A DNA stretch of 64,000 nucleotides from Marivirga aurantiaca (GCF_016679925.1 NZ_JAEQBW010000001.1:992001-1056000), one strand, 5' to 3'. Shown: positions 17,780-27,753, counted from the stretch's first letter. Numbers and translations: made by a program. Notes: a model not told the origin generated them from the sequence alone.

Positions 17780-19066
17780 ATGGACTATATAAGGGGGCTT
17801 TTTGGATTGCTGGTCTTGGTAGGTTTTGCCTACCTCTTCTCGGTAAATAGAAGGAATATTGATTGGCGATTGGTTGCTACAGGCTTGCTGCTTCAAATTA
17901 TTTTCGGATTACTCATCACTAAAGTGGATTTTGTTGAATTGCTTTTCAAGAAAGTTTCCGATGCTTTTGTGATTTTCCTTAGTTTCTCCGGAGACGGTGC
18001 ACGTTTCTTGTTTGGTGATTTGGCCGGTGATACTTTTGGTTTCATTTTCGCTTTCCAGGTTTTGCCCACAGTTATTTTCTTTTCCACTGTTACGGCTGGA
18101 CTCTATTATTTGGGGATTCTGCAAAAAATGGTGTTTGGTATTGCCTGGGTGATGTCCCGCACTATGCGATTGTCCGGTGCGGAAAGTCTGTCAGCTGCAG
18201 GTAATATATTTCTTGGCCAAACAGAAGCCCCTCTGCTGGTACGTCCTTTTGTACCCAATATGACCCGCTCAGAATTAATGTGCCTGATGACAGGCGGAAT
18301 GGCCACGATAGCAGGTGGAGTATTGGCGGGTTATGTAGCTTTTTTGGGTGGTGACGATCCGGTGCAACAATCACGTTTTGCCTCCTATTTATTAAGTGCT
18401 TCCATCATGAACGCTCCGGCTGCCATTGTAATTGCCAAAATTTTAATTCCTGAAAGCAATCCTGATGCTATAGACGACAAGCTTGAGGTCAGCAAGGAGA
18501 AGCTGGGAGTTAACCTGATTGATGCTCTTTCAACAGGTGCTGCAGATGGCTTAAAGCTTGCCTTAAATATTGGAGGGATGTTACTCGCTTTTATAGCTGT
18601 AATAGCAGCCATCAATTATTTTTTAGGTAATGTAGTCGGTGAACTCACCGGTTTAAATGAGTTTGTGAGCCAATCTACTAATGGGACTTTCAGTAACCTT
18701 AGTTTGGAATATATTTTGGGACAGATATTCAGGGTCTTTGCTTTTGCCATGGGGGTGGAATGGAATGATACCCTCGCTGTAGGAAGTTTGCTAGGACAAA
18801 AAACGGTTATTAATGAATTTGTAGCTTATATGAGCCTGGCTGATTTAAAAGAAGCAGGGGCATTATCTGAAAAATCTATCATTATTGGAACCTATGCTCT
18901 TTGCGGTTTTTCCAACTTTAGCTCCATTGCTATTCAAGTGGGAGGTATAGGAGGGATGGCTCCTAACCAACAAGGGAATTTATCCAAACTAGGTATGAGA
19001 GCCTTATTGGCGGCTACATTGGCTTGTATGATGACGGCTACCATTGCCGGAGCATTGATGATTTAA
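17780..19066 (+). CDS. Concentrative nucleoside transporter (NupC/CNT family)
   Basis: The 428-residue inner-membrane protein imports nucleosides with sodium or protons. It has about ten hydrophobic segments and the CNT signatures G-Q-T-E-A-P-L-L-V-R-P-F (about residue 150), M-T-G-G-M-A-T-I-A-G-G-V-L-A-G-Y (about 170) and S-A-S-I-M-N-A-P-A-A (about 208). Near the C-terminus are G-x-K-x-x-x-N-E-F-V-A-Y and Y-A-L-C-G-F-S-N-F-S-S-I, the second half of the substrate site. It is divergent from rsmE. A degraded repeat follows it. Confidence 0.95.
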   Translation: MDYIRGLFGLLVLVGFAYLFSVNRRNIDWRLVATGLLLQIIFGLLITKVDFVELLFKKVSDAFVIFLSFSGDGARFLFGDLAGDTFGFIFAFQVLPTVIFFSTVTAGLYYLGILQKMVFGIAWVMSRTMRLSGAESLSAAGNIFLGQTEAPLLVRPFVPNMTRSELMCLMTGGMATIAGGVLAGYVAFLGGDDPVQQSRFASYLLSASIMNAPAAIVIAKILIPESNPDAIDDKLEVSKEKLGVNLIDALSTGAADGLKLALNIGGMLLAFIAVIAAINYFLGNVVGELTGLNEFVSQSTNGTFSNLSLEYILGQIFRVFAFAMGVEWNDTLAVGSLLGQKTVINEFVAYMSLADLKEAGALSEKSIIIGTYALCGFSNFSSIAIQVGGIGGMAPNQQGNLSKLGMRALLAATLACMMTATIAGALMI

Positions 19067-19578
19067 TGGGTACTAAATGATGGTGGAGTGATTTTGTAAA
19101 AGCCTTTGTAATTCAATAAAGGGCAAGCAGAGGGTGCCACCTATCCTAGGTCAGTATGGCTGAAATTTATTCTTCCTTACATATATTCTCAGCCGTGGTA
19201 CGTGTCTCACGAAACACTTAAATTTCCACTTAGAATCGCAAAATTTTTCGTGCCTGCGTTTCCACGAATGCTTTGGAATAAACAGGTATAATATCAAACT
19301 GTATCTCGCTCGTTTGTGGGGACACAAAACGAGGACAAGCAGAGAGAGAATCGGCTATCCTTGGGCAGGACTATTATCAGGCTAGCTCCAGAGGAACGGC
19401 ATACTATTACACTATTGAAAAGGAAAACCAATTTTCCTCCTAATTTTATTCCAAAAACTATGATAATCAATTAATCACAAAAAAACTCTCTTAATTTATA
19501 ATTAATGGATTGTATTTGCGTTCGTCATTATATTTATTTGCATCGTTAAAATAACTTCAACACTTTAAACCTTCCTTC
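19067..19578. repeat. Gap with degraded repeat copy
   Basis: Fragments of the palindromic family are recognisable: AGGTCAGTATGG (about 19149), CGTGGTACGTGTCTCACG (about 19194), CCTGCGTTTCCACGAATGC (about 19252), and the hairpin CTCGTTTGTGGGGACACAAA plus ACGAGG (19310-19335), which is also found near 41521. The other ~240 bases before the TonB receptor are AT-rich and presumably hold its promoter, but no exact TAnnTTTG box was found. Confidence 0.6.
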
Positions 19579-21972
19579 ATGAACAAAATTTTATGGATTA
19601 AGCTAGCCATTTTGTGCCTTGTAATTTCAAATAGCGAGGCGCAACATCGTATTAGTGGCTATATAAAAGATGTGAAAACCGGAGAAAGCCTTATTGGAGC
19701 CAATATCTGGCAACCCGCTACTTCTAAAGGAACCGCTGCCAATACTTATGGATTTTACAGCTTGAACATTCCTGGTGATACCGCTACTATTAAGGTCTCA
19801 TATGTGGGTTATCAATCCCAGGAACTCTTTATAAAACTTAACAAAGATACAACTCTCCATTTTCAGCTTTCTTTATCAGATGTTCTTTCAGAGGAAGTGG
19901 TGGTAAAGGGGAACAGGCCAAATCTGGAACTGACTAAAATGAGCAGTATGAAAATTCCTGCCCAACAAATCAAAAATATCCCGGCCTTATTGGGTGAAGT
20001 AGATGTTTTGAAAGCTATACAACTGATGCCGGGCGTTCAGGGTGGAACGGAAGGAAGCAGTGGTATTTATGTTCGAGGGGGCGGGCCAGATCAGAACCTG
20101 ATACTCCTGGATGGTGTACCAGTCTATAATGCTTCCCATTTATTCGGTTTCTTCTCCGTTTTTAATGCGGATGCCATCAATAATGTGGAAGTAGTAAAAG
20201 GAGGTTTTCCGGCTCGTTATGGTGGCAGGCTATCCTCTGTCATTGACATTAACATGAAGGAGGGGAATATGCAAAACTGGCAAGCTGAAGGTGGTATTGG
20301 GATTATTTCTTCCCGCCTTTCAGTAGAAGGCCCCATACGAAAAAACAAAGGCTCTATTATAGTTTCCGGCAGGAGAACCTATATAGATATACTGGCTCGG
20401 CCATTAATTAAAGCCAATACCGATGGGGATGCGAACCTGGGTTATTATTTCTATGATTTGAATGCCAAAGCAAATTATATTTTTGGTGATAAGGACAGGG
20501 TATATATAAGTGCTTATACAGGTACGGATAAATTTTATGCAAAAGATGATTACAGTTATTCGTATGACAATAATACAGATGAATATAAGGATGAGGCCGG
20601 CATTCAGTGGGGCAATATTACTACTGCTCTAAGATGGAATCATTTGTTTTCAAACCGTTTGTTCCTTAATACTACCGCTACTTATAGTAAATATAATTTT
20701 CGTTTGTTTCAGGATTCATATAGCAAGTACACTTCAGGTGATGGTACTATAAGCGAAAATAGCTACTATGCTGCCTATAATTCCGGTATTCAGGATTATG
20801 GCACCCGCTTTGATTTTGATTATTACCTCAGTAATCAGCATGCTATAAAATTTGGAGTGAATTATATTTATCATATATTCCAGCCGGAAGCTTTCAATGT
20901 GGAAGGTGACTTTGGAGATGAGTTTGAGATGCCGAATTCCGATCTTATTTATGGCAATGAATATGCTGCTTATGTGGAAGATGAATTTGAACCCATTTCA
21001 AAATTAAAGATCAATGCTGGTTTACATGCCTCGGCTTTTTATGTCAATCAGAAATGGTATCCTTCATTACAACCAAGAATTAGTACCCGTTATCTAATTA
21101 ATGAAAACCTTTCAGTAAAAGCCTCATATGCTGAAATGGCTCAGTTCCTGCATTTATTAACCAATTCCGGAATAGGCTTACCTACTGACCTTTGGGTGCC
21201 AGCAACTGACAATATTAAACCTCAATTATCCCAGCAGACTGCTGTGGGAATATCCTCCCTGCTAGGAAAAGGCAAGTATGAAGCCTCTATTGAGGGGTAT
21301 TATAAAAACATGGAAAACCTCATCGAATATAAAGAGGGGTCTAATTTTCTGGATTTGTCAGAAAGTTGGGAAAGCAAAGTGACCACAGGAAATGGTTGGA
21401 GTTATGGTTCTGAATTTCTTCTAAGAAAAAATGAAGGCAAATTTAATGGCTGGATAGGCTATACGCTATCATGGAATTACAGACAGTTTGATGAATTAAA
21501 TTTTGGTAAAGCTTTTCCGTATAAATACGACAGAAGACATGATATCAGTATAGTGGCCAATTATAAATTCTCAGAGCGTTTCGAAATGAGTGGTACATGG
21601 GTTTATGGAACCGGTAATGCAATTACAGTTCCTATTGCACGTTTCCCAGTGCTGGATACGAATGATAATAATCAATATGAGGACGACTACTATTATTATA
21701 GTGAGGATGAGGTTTATCAATATAGCGATCGAAATGCTTACAGAATGCCATCCTACCATCGTGCAGACTTGGGACTTACCTGGCATAAACCCAAAAAATG
21801 GGGAGAAGCCAGCTGGAGTATAAGCGTCTATAATCTTTACAATAGACAAAACCCCTTTTATATTGATACTTATACTAATGAAAATGGTGAAAAAAATTTC
21901 ACGCAGATTAGCCTTTTCCAGATTATTCCTTCTATTAGTTATAGCTTTAAAATCTACCCCAATGAAAAATAA
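19579..21972 (+). CDS. TonB-dependent outer-membrane receptor with carboxypeptidase-like N-domain
   Basis: The 797-residue receptor has a signal peptide ending E-A-Q (residue about 22). A carboxypeptidase D regulatory-like fold follows (about 24-105; G-Y-I-K-D...G-E-S-L-I-G-A-N-I), then a plug with V-R-G-G-G-P-D-Q-N-L-I-L-L-D-G-V-P-V-Y-N (about 165-185) and V-V-K-G-G-F-P-A-R-Y-G-G-R-L-S-S. The rest is an aromatic-rich 22-strand barrel. It takes up a ligand that cannot be named, with energy from TonB. It overlaps by 11 bases a DUF4249 lipoprotein gene. This pairing is common in Bacteroidota, and the lipoprotein is probably its surface partner. Confidence 0.94.
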   Translation: MNKILWIKLAILCLVISNSEAQHRISGYIKDVKTGESLIGANIWQPATSKGTAANTYGFYSLNIPGDTATIKVSYVGYQSQELFIKLNKDTTLHFQLSLSDVLSEEVVVKGNRPNLELTKMSSMKIPAQQIKNIPALLGEVDVLKAIQLMPGVQGGTEGSSGIYVRGGGPDQNLILLDGVPVYNASHLFGFFSVFNADAINNVEVVKGGFPARYGGRLSSVIDINMKEGNMQNWQAEGGIGIISSRLSVEGPIRKNKGSIIVSGRRTYIDILARPLIKANTDGDANLGYYFYDLNAKANYIFGDKDRVYISAYTGTDKFYAKDDYSYSYDNNTDEYKDEAGIQWGNITTALRWNHLFSNRLFLNTTATYSKYNFRLFQDSYSKYTSGDGTISENSYYAAYNSGIQDYGTRFDFDYYLSNQHAIKFGVNYIYHIFQPEAFNVEGDFGDEFEMPNSDLIYGNEYAAYVEDEFEPISKLKINAGLHASAFYVNQKWYPSLQPRISTRYLINENLSVKASYAEMAQFLHLLTNSGIGLPTDLWVPATDNIKPQLSQQTAVGISSLLGKGKYEASIEGYYKNMENLIEYKEGSNFLDLSESWESKVTTGNGWSYGSEFLLRKNEGKFNGWIGYTLSWNYRQFDELNFGKAFPYKYDRRHDISIVANYKFSERFEMSGTWVYGTGNAITVPIARFPVLDTNDNNQYEDDYYYYSEDEVYQYSDRNAYRMPSYHRADLGLTWHKPKKWGEASWSISVYNLYNRQNPFYIDTYTNENGEKNFTQISLFQIIPSISYSFKIYPNEK

Positions 21973-22900
21973 GATAGTATTTATTTTAGGAATTATGACT
22001 TTCACCTTGCTCTGGGCTTGTGAGAAGGATATTGAAATTGAAATAAAGGAGACAGAGGAGAAAATGGTTTTGAATAGTTGGTTGGAAGCAGGAGAAGCAC
22101 CAGCCGTAAGCTTATCCAATTCTATTTTTATTTTTAGCAATAAACAAAGTGCTGAAATAGAAAATGCAATTGTTAAAATGTTTGAGAATGGAAAGGAAAT
22201 TGGCACATTGACTTATCAGACTGATGCTGAACTCTATACAAATGAAAGCATAATTATTAAGGACTTTCATGAATATGAAATTGTTGCTGAGCACCCTGAA
22301 CACGGGGAAGTATCAGCGGTAGATAGGGTTCCTGAAAAATATGGAAATACAGACATTAAAATGAACTATAAAAACAATGTAGAAGAAAATGGCGTGTGGC
22401 CAATGTATTCCGGGGAAATCACTTTTGAGATTAAGGATAAGCCCAATCAGAAAAACTATTACTTATTTAAACATATAACTATCACTGAAGAGTATAATGC
22501 TGATGTTTCCGAGGATACTGTTGTTAGGAAAAGTAATGCTAATTATGGGTTGGAGATCAATGGTAGTCAGGGCAAGGAGGTTTACATGTCAGGAAATAGC
22601 TTTATTATATTAAATGATGATATTTTTGATGGGAAATCTACACAATTTCGAATCAATAGTTATAATGATTTAAGAATGAGTGAAAGTTCGGGGCCTGATT
22701 ATTACTATAAAGAATACCATCAAATCGAAATGCATCAGATCAGCGAATCTCTTTATAGGTATTTTATTTCCCTGGATGCCAATCAATATCCTGATGTATT
22801 TACCGAGCCTAGTCAGGTATACTCCAATATTGTCAACGGATATGGAATTCTGGGATTATCAACCAAGCAGGTATTCACTATTGATGAGAAAAGAGAATAG
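21962..22900 (+). CDS. DUF4249 family lipoprotein
   Basis: The ATG at 21962 is preferred because it opens a lipoprotein signal (M-K-N-K, hydrophobic core, L-L-W-A-C). An in-frame start at 21863 would lie inside the receptor gene. The 312-residue protein has the N-terminal V-L-N-S-W-L-E-A-G-E-A-P-A-V-x-L-S pattern of DUF4249, a beta-sandwich-like domain, and a C-terminal segment with V-Y-S-N-I-V-N-G-Y-G-I-L-G typical of the family. DUF4249 genes nearly always follow a TonB receptor with a carboxypeptidase-like domain, as here. Function is not established. It is probably a surface-exposed lid or binding partner. Confidence 0.88.
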   Translation: MKNKIVFILGIMTFTLLWACEKDIEIEIKETEEKMVLNSWLEAGEAPAVSLSNSIFIFSNKQSAEIENAIVKMFENGKEIGTLTYQTDAELYTNESIIIKDFHEYEIVAEHPEHGEVSAVDRVPEKYGNTDIKMNYKNNVEENGVWPMYSGEITFEIKDKPNQKNYYLFKHITITEEYNADVSEDTVVRKSNANYGLEINGSQGKEVYMSGNSFIILNDDIFDGKSTQFRINSYNDLRMSESSGPDYYYKEYHQIEMHQISESLYRYFISLDANQYPDVFTEPSQVYSNIVNGYGILGLSTKQVFTIDEKRE

Positions 22901-22917
22901 TAAGATATCTATGAAAA

Positions 22918-22958
22918 TAAAGCCTTTTCCGTGATTATAGATTTGAAAAGGCTTTTTT
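22918..22958. terminator. Bidirectional terminator
   Basis: AAAGCCTTTTC (from 22919) pairs with GAAAAGGCTTT (22945-22955) and is flanked by T-runs on one strand and A-runs on the other. It serves the receptor/DUF4249 pair and the convergent M23-like gene. Confidence 0.85.
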
Positions 22959-23622
22959 ATATAAAAATGGATGGATTCAGGCAGATTTTACTATATGTGT
23001 GTAGTTCTGAAGCACTACACACTCCAGGGAAATCCCCTTTTTTGCCCATTAGATCCGTCATGACCTGGAAATGTAAATGTGGAGGCCAATCACCATTTTC
23101 AGGAAAAGGACCTAACTCACAAAATTTTTCTCCTTTTTTTATTTCCTGTCCTTCTTTCAGATTCTCCAGGCTTTTGACACTTAAATGACCGTAAAGTGTG
23201 TAAAGCCTGCTTTTGGCTAATTGATGCATCAGGATGATGGTAGGCCCATAATCACCGAAGTTATTATTGTGGGCAAAGCTATGGACAACCCCATCCAATG
23301 GGGCATACACGGGATGAAAAGCCTCTGTCCACACGTCCACTCCTAAATGAAAGCATCTGGGTTCAGCTTGCTGGAAATGCGCACTGCGTTTATAGATTAC
23401 CCTATTTTCCAGATAACCACCATAACCATATTTTTTCCCTGCCTGGCTGAGTTCATTAAACACGTAATTATTGAAAATTTCAGTATGGGACAGATCAACT
23501 TGATTCAATTTCAGGTTATTCTCTGTGAAATCCATTGATTTGCTATTGGAAGCATCAAGCTTTTCACCCATTATGGGAAAAACACTTATATTTTCAAGTT
23601 CTTTTTCTAAATCTAAACTCAT
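22957..23622 (-). CDS. M23-like metallopeptidase domain protein without signal peptide
   Basis: The C-terminal half is a LytM/M23 fold. Zinc ligands are H and D in F-H-L-G-V-D-V-W, H in L-Y-G-H-L-S, and H in P-P-H-L-H-F. The flanking P-V-Y-A-P-L-D-G-V-V segment is also typical. M23 enzymes normally cut peptidoglycan cross-links outside the membrane. No signal peptide or membrane segment is visible, using either the ATG at 23622 or one five codons earlier at 23637. It is probably cytoplasmic or exported another way. The N-terminal ~85 residues have no recognised domain. It lies downstream of pckA on the same strand but beyond a terminator. Confidence 0.8.
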   Translation of the reverse strand: MSLDLEKELENISVFPIMGEKLDASNSKSMDFTENNLKLNQVDLSHTEIFNNYVFNELSQAGKKYGYGGYLENRVIYKRSAHFQQAEPRCFHLGVDVWTEAFHPVYAPLDGVVHSFAHNNNFGDYGPTIILMHQLAKSRLYTLYGHLSVKSLENLKEGQEIKKGEKFCELGPFPENGDWPPHLHFQVMTDLMGKKGDFPGVCSASELHTYSKICLNPSIFI

Positions 23623-23651
23623 CTTGATTAACTTCATTTAATTATGGTGAC

Positions 23652-23700
23652 AAACAAAAACGACTGCCGAAAACAGAAAAAGTTTTACAACAGTCGTTTA
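23652..23700 (-). terminator. pckA terminator
   Basis: On the minus strand the stem ACGACTG...CAGTCGT (arms 23691-23697 and 23660-23666) is followed by a T-rich run. It lies between pckA and the M23-like gene. Confidence 0.8.
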
Positions 23701-23741
23701 AATTTATCAATAAAGTGGTTAGTATTACTACTTTATTCTAT

Positions 23742-25364
23742 TTACACTTTTGCTAAATTGGGTCTTGGTGCACCTGCCATAATTTCATCATTGGCATACT
23801 CTTCAAACTTCTTGAAATTCTCGTTGAACTCAGCTGCCAGTTTATTGGCCATTTCATAGTAGCCTTTATCATTTTTCCAGGTCTCCCTAGGGCTTAATAC
23901 TTCTGACGGAATATTAGGACAGGTAGCAGGGATGGCACATCCAAATATGGAGTGGTTTCTGTAGCCTACATCATTCAAGCTGCCATTAAGTGCAGCAGAA
24001 ATCATCTCTCTTGTATACTTCAATTTCATTCTTGAACCAACACCATAAGGTCCGCCAGACCAGCCCGTATTGACCAACCAAACATTCACTTTGTTCTCAT
24101 CCATTTTTTTACCTAACATTTCTGCATAGGTAGTTGGGTGTAGTGGAAGGAATGGTGCTCCAAAACAAGCAGAGAATACTGTTTGAGGCTCTGTAATACC
24201 GGCTTCTGTTCCGGCTACTTTTGCAGTGTACCCTGAAATGAAATGGTACATTGCCTGTCCTTTACTTAATTTGGAGATTGGAGGTAATACCCCATAAGCA
24301 TCACAAGTAAGAAAGAAAATATTTTTAGGTACGCCACCAATAGATGGTGAAACCGCGTTGTCAATATGGTGGATAGGATAGGCCGTTCTGGTATTTTCAG
24401 TAACACTTACGTTGGAATAATCTACAGTACGGGTGCCCGGAAGAAAGCGGGTATTTTCAACAATGGCGCCAAACCTGATGGCATCATATATCTGTGGTTC
24501 TTTTTCCTTTGTTAAATCAATTGTTTTAGCATAACAACCTCCTTCGAAGTTAAATACACCCTGATCTGTCCAGCCGTGTTCATCATCTCCAATTAATCCT
24601 CTGTTTTCGTCAGCTGAAAGCGTGGTTTTCCCCGTGCCTGATAAGCCAAAAAAGATAGCCGTATCGCCATCACCTTTTTCACTCATGTTGGCAGAGCAGT
24701 GCATTGAAAGTACGTTGTGCTCTGATGGCAAAGTAAAGTTTAATACAGAGAATATTCCTTTTTTCATTTCACCAGCATAGCCGGTGCCACCAATTAAGAT
24801 AATGTTTTTGCTGAAATTTATGATGGCAAAGTTTTTCTGACGGGTTCCATCTGCTTCCGGGTCTGCTTCAAATTCCGGGGCGTTGATAATTGTAAAGGAA
24901 GGCTCGAAATTCTCTAGTTTATATTGCTCGGGCCTTAAGAACATATTATAACAAAACAGGTTATGCCATGCCTGTGTATTCACAACCCTTAACTTTAATC
25001 TATAGGTTTTATCGGCCCCGGCATAGGCATCTCTTACATACACCTTTTTATCAGCAAGGAAATCCAACATTTTCTGGTGCAGCGCATCAAATTTATCCGA
25101 ATCAAAAGGAATATTGATATTGCCCCACCAAACTTTGTCGGCAGTTTTATCATCTTTAACTATGAATTTATCTTTAGGCGATCTTCCTGTGAATTTTCCG
25201 GTATCGCACATTAATGCACCTGTGTCAGTAAGAAACCCTTCTTTATTCTTTAAGGCATGTTCTACTAATTCAGCAGGAGTCAGGTTCCAATAAGCTTCAC
25301 TTACATTTTGCAAGCCAAGACTGTCAAGTCCGGCTTTAGAGGATTTAAGTCCATATTCCTTCAT
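23742..25364 (-). CDS. pckA: Phosphoenolpyruvate carboxykinase (ATP)
   Basis: PckA converts oxaloacetate and ATP to phosphoenolpyruvate, CO2 and ADP, the entry step of gluconeogenesis. The 540-residue protein has the kinase P-loop G-L-S-G-T-G-K-T-T-L-S (about residues 235-245) and the metal site G-D-D-E-H-G-W. It also has the PEPCK signature F-N-F-E-G-G-C-Y-A-K, and R-x-x-Y in the G-R-S-P-K-D-K substrate loop. Length and order of motifs match ATP-type enzymes. A -7 box lies 40 bases upstream and a terminator follows, so it is a single-gene unit, divergent from the peptide transporter gene. Confidence 0.98.
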   Translation of the reverse strand: MKEYGLKSSKAGLDSLGLQNVSEAYWNLTPAELVEHALKNKEGFLTDTGALMCDTGKFTGRSPKDKFIVKDDKTADKVWWGNINIPFDSDKFDALHQKMLDFLADKKVYVRDAYAGADKTYRLKLRVVNTQAWHNLFCYNMFLRPEQYKLENFEPSFTIINAPEFEADPEADGTRQKNFAIINFSKNIILIGGTGYAGEMKKGIFSVLNFTLPSEHNVLSMHCSANMSEKGDGDTAIFFGLSGTGKTTLSADENRGLIGDDEHGWTDQGVFNFEGGCYAKTIDLTKEKEPQIYDAIRFGAIVENTRFLPGTRTVDYSNVSVTENTRTAYPIHHIDNAVSPSIGGVPKNIFFLTCDAYGVLPPISKLSKGQAMYHFISGYTAKVAGTEAGITEPQTVFSACFGAPFLPLHPTTYAEMLGKKMDENKVNVWLVNTGWSGGPYGVGSRMKLKYTREMISAALNGSLNDVGYRNHSIFGCAIPATCPNIPSEVLSPRETWKNDKGYYEMANKLAAEFNENFKKFEEYANDEIMAGAPRPNLAKV

Positions 25365-25404
25365 TATTTTTGATTTTTACGAGATTGATACAATGGTTTA
25401 AAGG

Positions 25405-25412
25405 CAAAGTTA
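25405..25412 (-). promoter_or_regulatory. -7 promoter box of pckA
   Basis: On the minus strand TAACTTTG fits TAnnTTTG and lies 40 bases before the ATG. No matching -33 was seen. Confidence 0.5.
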
Positions 25413-25586
25413 AATAAATTAAATAGCTTATAAAGTAATTTTTACAGTAATTGTTAGACTTTAGAAAGTGTATAATTTACACTATCTGTTGAATTTAACG
25501 GTATTTTGCGTTGCAATTTGGTTTAATGACCTTCCCGTATTAGTTTTAGCAACTTGAATTTTTAATATTACTAACTATTAGATTAT

Positions 25587-27089
25587 ATGAGTTCTGAAAA
25601 AACCTTTTTTGGCCATCCGCGTGGATTAGCCACCTTGTTTTTTACTGAGATGTGGGAACGTTTCAGTTACTATGGTATGCGTGCCTTACTGGTGTTATTT
25701 ATGGTTGCAGCTATAGAAGATGGTGGTATGGGCATAGACGATAAATCTGCCACAGCTATATACGGACTGTACACAATGTTTGTTTATTTACTTGCTTTGC
25801 CAGGTGGTTGGTTGGCCGATCGATTTTTTGGTTTGCAAAAGGCAGTATGGTATGGAGGTATAATAATAGCAGCTGGCCATTTTTGTATGGCCATACCTTC
25901 CGATGAATTCTTTTTTATTGGTTTGGTACTTATTGTACTGGGTACCGGCTTACTTAAACCAAATATTAGTAGTATAGTAGGAGGGCTTTATTCTGATAAT
26001 GAACCAGCGAAAAGAGATGCTGGTTTTTCAATATTTTATATGGGGATTAATTTAGGAGCGTTTATTGCCCCTTTAATTACTGGATATCTGGGTGAAAGTG
26101 TAGATTGGCACCTTGGTTTCGCAGCTGCTGGTTTTGGTATGTTACTGGGTGTTATTCAGTATAAAATAACAAGCAAAAATTTAGATGGTGTTGGTTTGCA
26201 TCCTGAAGGGTATGATCCTGCTAATAGCCAGCAAATCAAATTAAGAAAGAAAATTAAAATAGGCATTTGGGTGTTTCTATTAGCACTTGTTGCCCTTATA
26301 CTTTTAACCACTTTAGGTTATGTGGGCATTGATGCAGTTAAAATTGCCAGTGTGGCTAAATATGTGGTTGCTGGTGCGTTAGTACTATTCTTCTTAGTAA
26401 CTTTCCTTTTTGGAGGTCTTAACAAGGACGAAACAAAAAAAGTAGGAGCCATTGCACTTTTACTAATCTTTTCGGCAGTTTTCTGGTCTGGTTTTGAACA
26501 GGCTGGTTCTTCGCTCAATCTTTTTGCAGAACGATATACAGATAGGGAAATTGGCAATTGGCTAATGCCAGCCAGTTGGCTTCAAAGTGCCAATCCGTTA
26601 TTTATAATCGTGTTATCTCCTGTGTTTGGATGGCTTTGGGTCCAATTGGCCAAACGAAATTTAAATCCCAATATTCCTATCAAATTTGCTTTTGGACTTA
26701 TCTTGTTAGGATTGGGTTTTGCAGTAATGGTGGCTGCTTCTCTGATAGTTGTTTCAGGAGATTCTGCATTACCAACATGGTTATTGTTGACTTACTTTTT
26801 ACACACTTCAGGAGAACTTTTCATAAGCCCTGTGGGTTTAAGTGCCGTTACAAAACTGGCACCAAAGAGATTGGTGGGGCAAATGATGGGGGCATGGTTC
26901 ATGTCAGTGGCATTTGGTAACCTGATTGCAGGAATAGTGGCCGGTGAATTTGATCAGGACGCCATAGCAAATGATCCTTCTCTTTTACCTGATATTTTTA
27001 TTTATATCACTCAATTTACAATAGGGGCAGGTATTGCGGTACTAATATTAAGCCCTGTTATTAAACGATTAACAGGAAACGTGAAATAA
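25587..27089 (+). CDS. Proton-dependent oligopeptide transporter (POT/PTR2 family)
   Basis: The 500-residue inner-membrane protein imports di- and tripeptides with protons. About 13 hydrophobic segments are visible. The family signatures are E-M-W-E-R-F-S-Y-Y-G-M-R (residues about 17-28, the ExxERFxYY motif), G-G-W-L-A-D-R-F-F-G (about 70), G-L-L-K-P-N-I-S and F-S-I-F-Y-M-G-I-N-L-G-A-F. A later F-E-Q-A-G-S-S-L belongs to the second half. It is divergent from pckA. No terminator was seen after it, and siaB starts 102 bases on. Confidence 0.95.
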   Translation: MSSEKTFFGHPRGLATLFFTEMWERFSYYGMRALLVLFMVAAIEDGGMGIDDKSATAIYGLYTMFVYLLALPGGWLADRFFGLQKAVWYGGIIIAAGHFCMAIPSDEFFFIGLVLIVLGTGLLKPNISSIVGGLYSDNEPAKRDAGFSIFYMGINLGAFIAPLITGYLGESVDWHLGFAAAGFGMLLGVIQYKITSKNLDGVGLHPEGYDPANSQQIKLRKKIKIGIWVFLLALVALILLTTLGYVGIDAVKIASVAKYVVAGALVLFFLVTFLFGGLNKDETKKVGAIALLLIFSAVFWSGFEQAGSSLNLFAERYTDREIGNWLMPASWLQSANPLFIIVLSPVFGWLWVQLAKRNLNPNIPIKFAFGLILLGLGFAVMVAASLIVVSGDSALPTWLLLTYFLHTSGELFISPVGLSAVTKLAPKRLVGQMMGAWFMSVAFGNLIAGIVAGEFDQDAIANDPSLLPDIFIYITQFTIGAGIAVLILSPVIKRLTGNVK

Positions 27090-27191
27090 TTAAATAAAAT
27101 TACTAAGTTGTCATTAAATTGTTCAATTTATTAAAATAAATTGTAATTTGTGCGCTATGCGCTTTGCTTCATGTAATTTTGATACTAAAGA

Positions 27192-27737
27192 ATGATAAAT
27201 ACTAAGGAACAGTATAAACAACAAAAAAAGAGCGAGAATTTGCTGTTGGGTTACAAAGGAGAAATTACCGATAACCTTACTTCAAGTTTATTATCTTTAG
27301 CTGAAAGCAAATTGGCTATGGTTGAATACAATTCCAGGTTGAAGAAAAAAGTATTTCATATTTTAGTAGAAGTTTTACAAAATATCTATCATAATTATAA
27401 TGATATGCTTAAGGCGCCAGACAATTATCAGGAAGTATTCCTTATGATTGTCAGGGAAGACAAATCTTACAATATAGTTGCGGGAAATTATATGCAACAA
27501 GCACATATCCAAAAATTGAAGCAAAGAATTGATCAAGTGAATGCAATGGATCCTGAGTCGCTTAGGGCAAAGTACAGGATTAAACTGGATGAAGGAGAAT
27601 TTACTGAAATTGGAAGGGCCGGTTTGGGAATTATGGACATGGTCCGTAAATCAGGACAGCCCCTGGAATATGATTTTTTATCAGTAGACAAAGAGTATTC
27701 ATTCTTTAGTTTAAAGATTAATATACAGTATAAATGA
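27192..27737 (+). CDS. siaB: SiaB-family protein kinase
   Basis: The 181-residue cytoplasmic protein matches the SiaB/DUF6272 family, remote relatives of HATPase anti-sigma kinases. It contains the helical segment K-K-V-F-H-I-L-V-E-V-L-Q-N-I-Y-H-N (about residues 50-70), corresponding to an N-box helix, and a late G-L-G-I-M-D-M-V-R-K-S loop. In Pseudomonas, SiaB phosphorylates SiaC and SiaA dephosphorylates it. SiaC follows here after 16 bases. No SiaD-type diguanylate cyclase is adjacent. Regulation is unknown. Confidence 0.8.
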   Translation: MINTKEQYKQQKKSENLLLGYKGEITDNLTSSLLSLAESKLAMVEYNSRLKKKVFHILVEVLQNIYHNYNDMLKAPDNYQEVFLMIVREDKSYNIVAGNYMQQAHIQKLKQRIDQVNAMDPESLRAKYRIKLDEGEFTEIGRAGLGIMDMVRKSGQPLEYDFLSVDKEYSFFSLKINIQYK

Positions 27738-27753
27738 ATTAATAATAAAATAT

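Noticed and set aside
21571-22206. 211-codon minus-strand frame under the TonB receptor and DUF4249
   Set aside because: It overlaps two well supported genes, and its Ile-rich product is a shadow of their codons.
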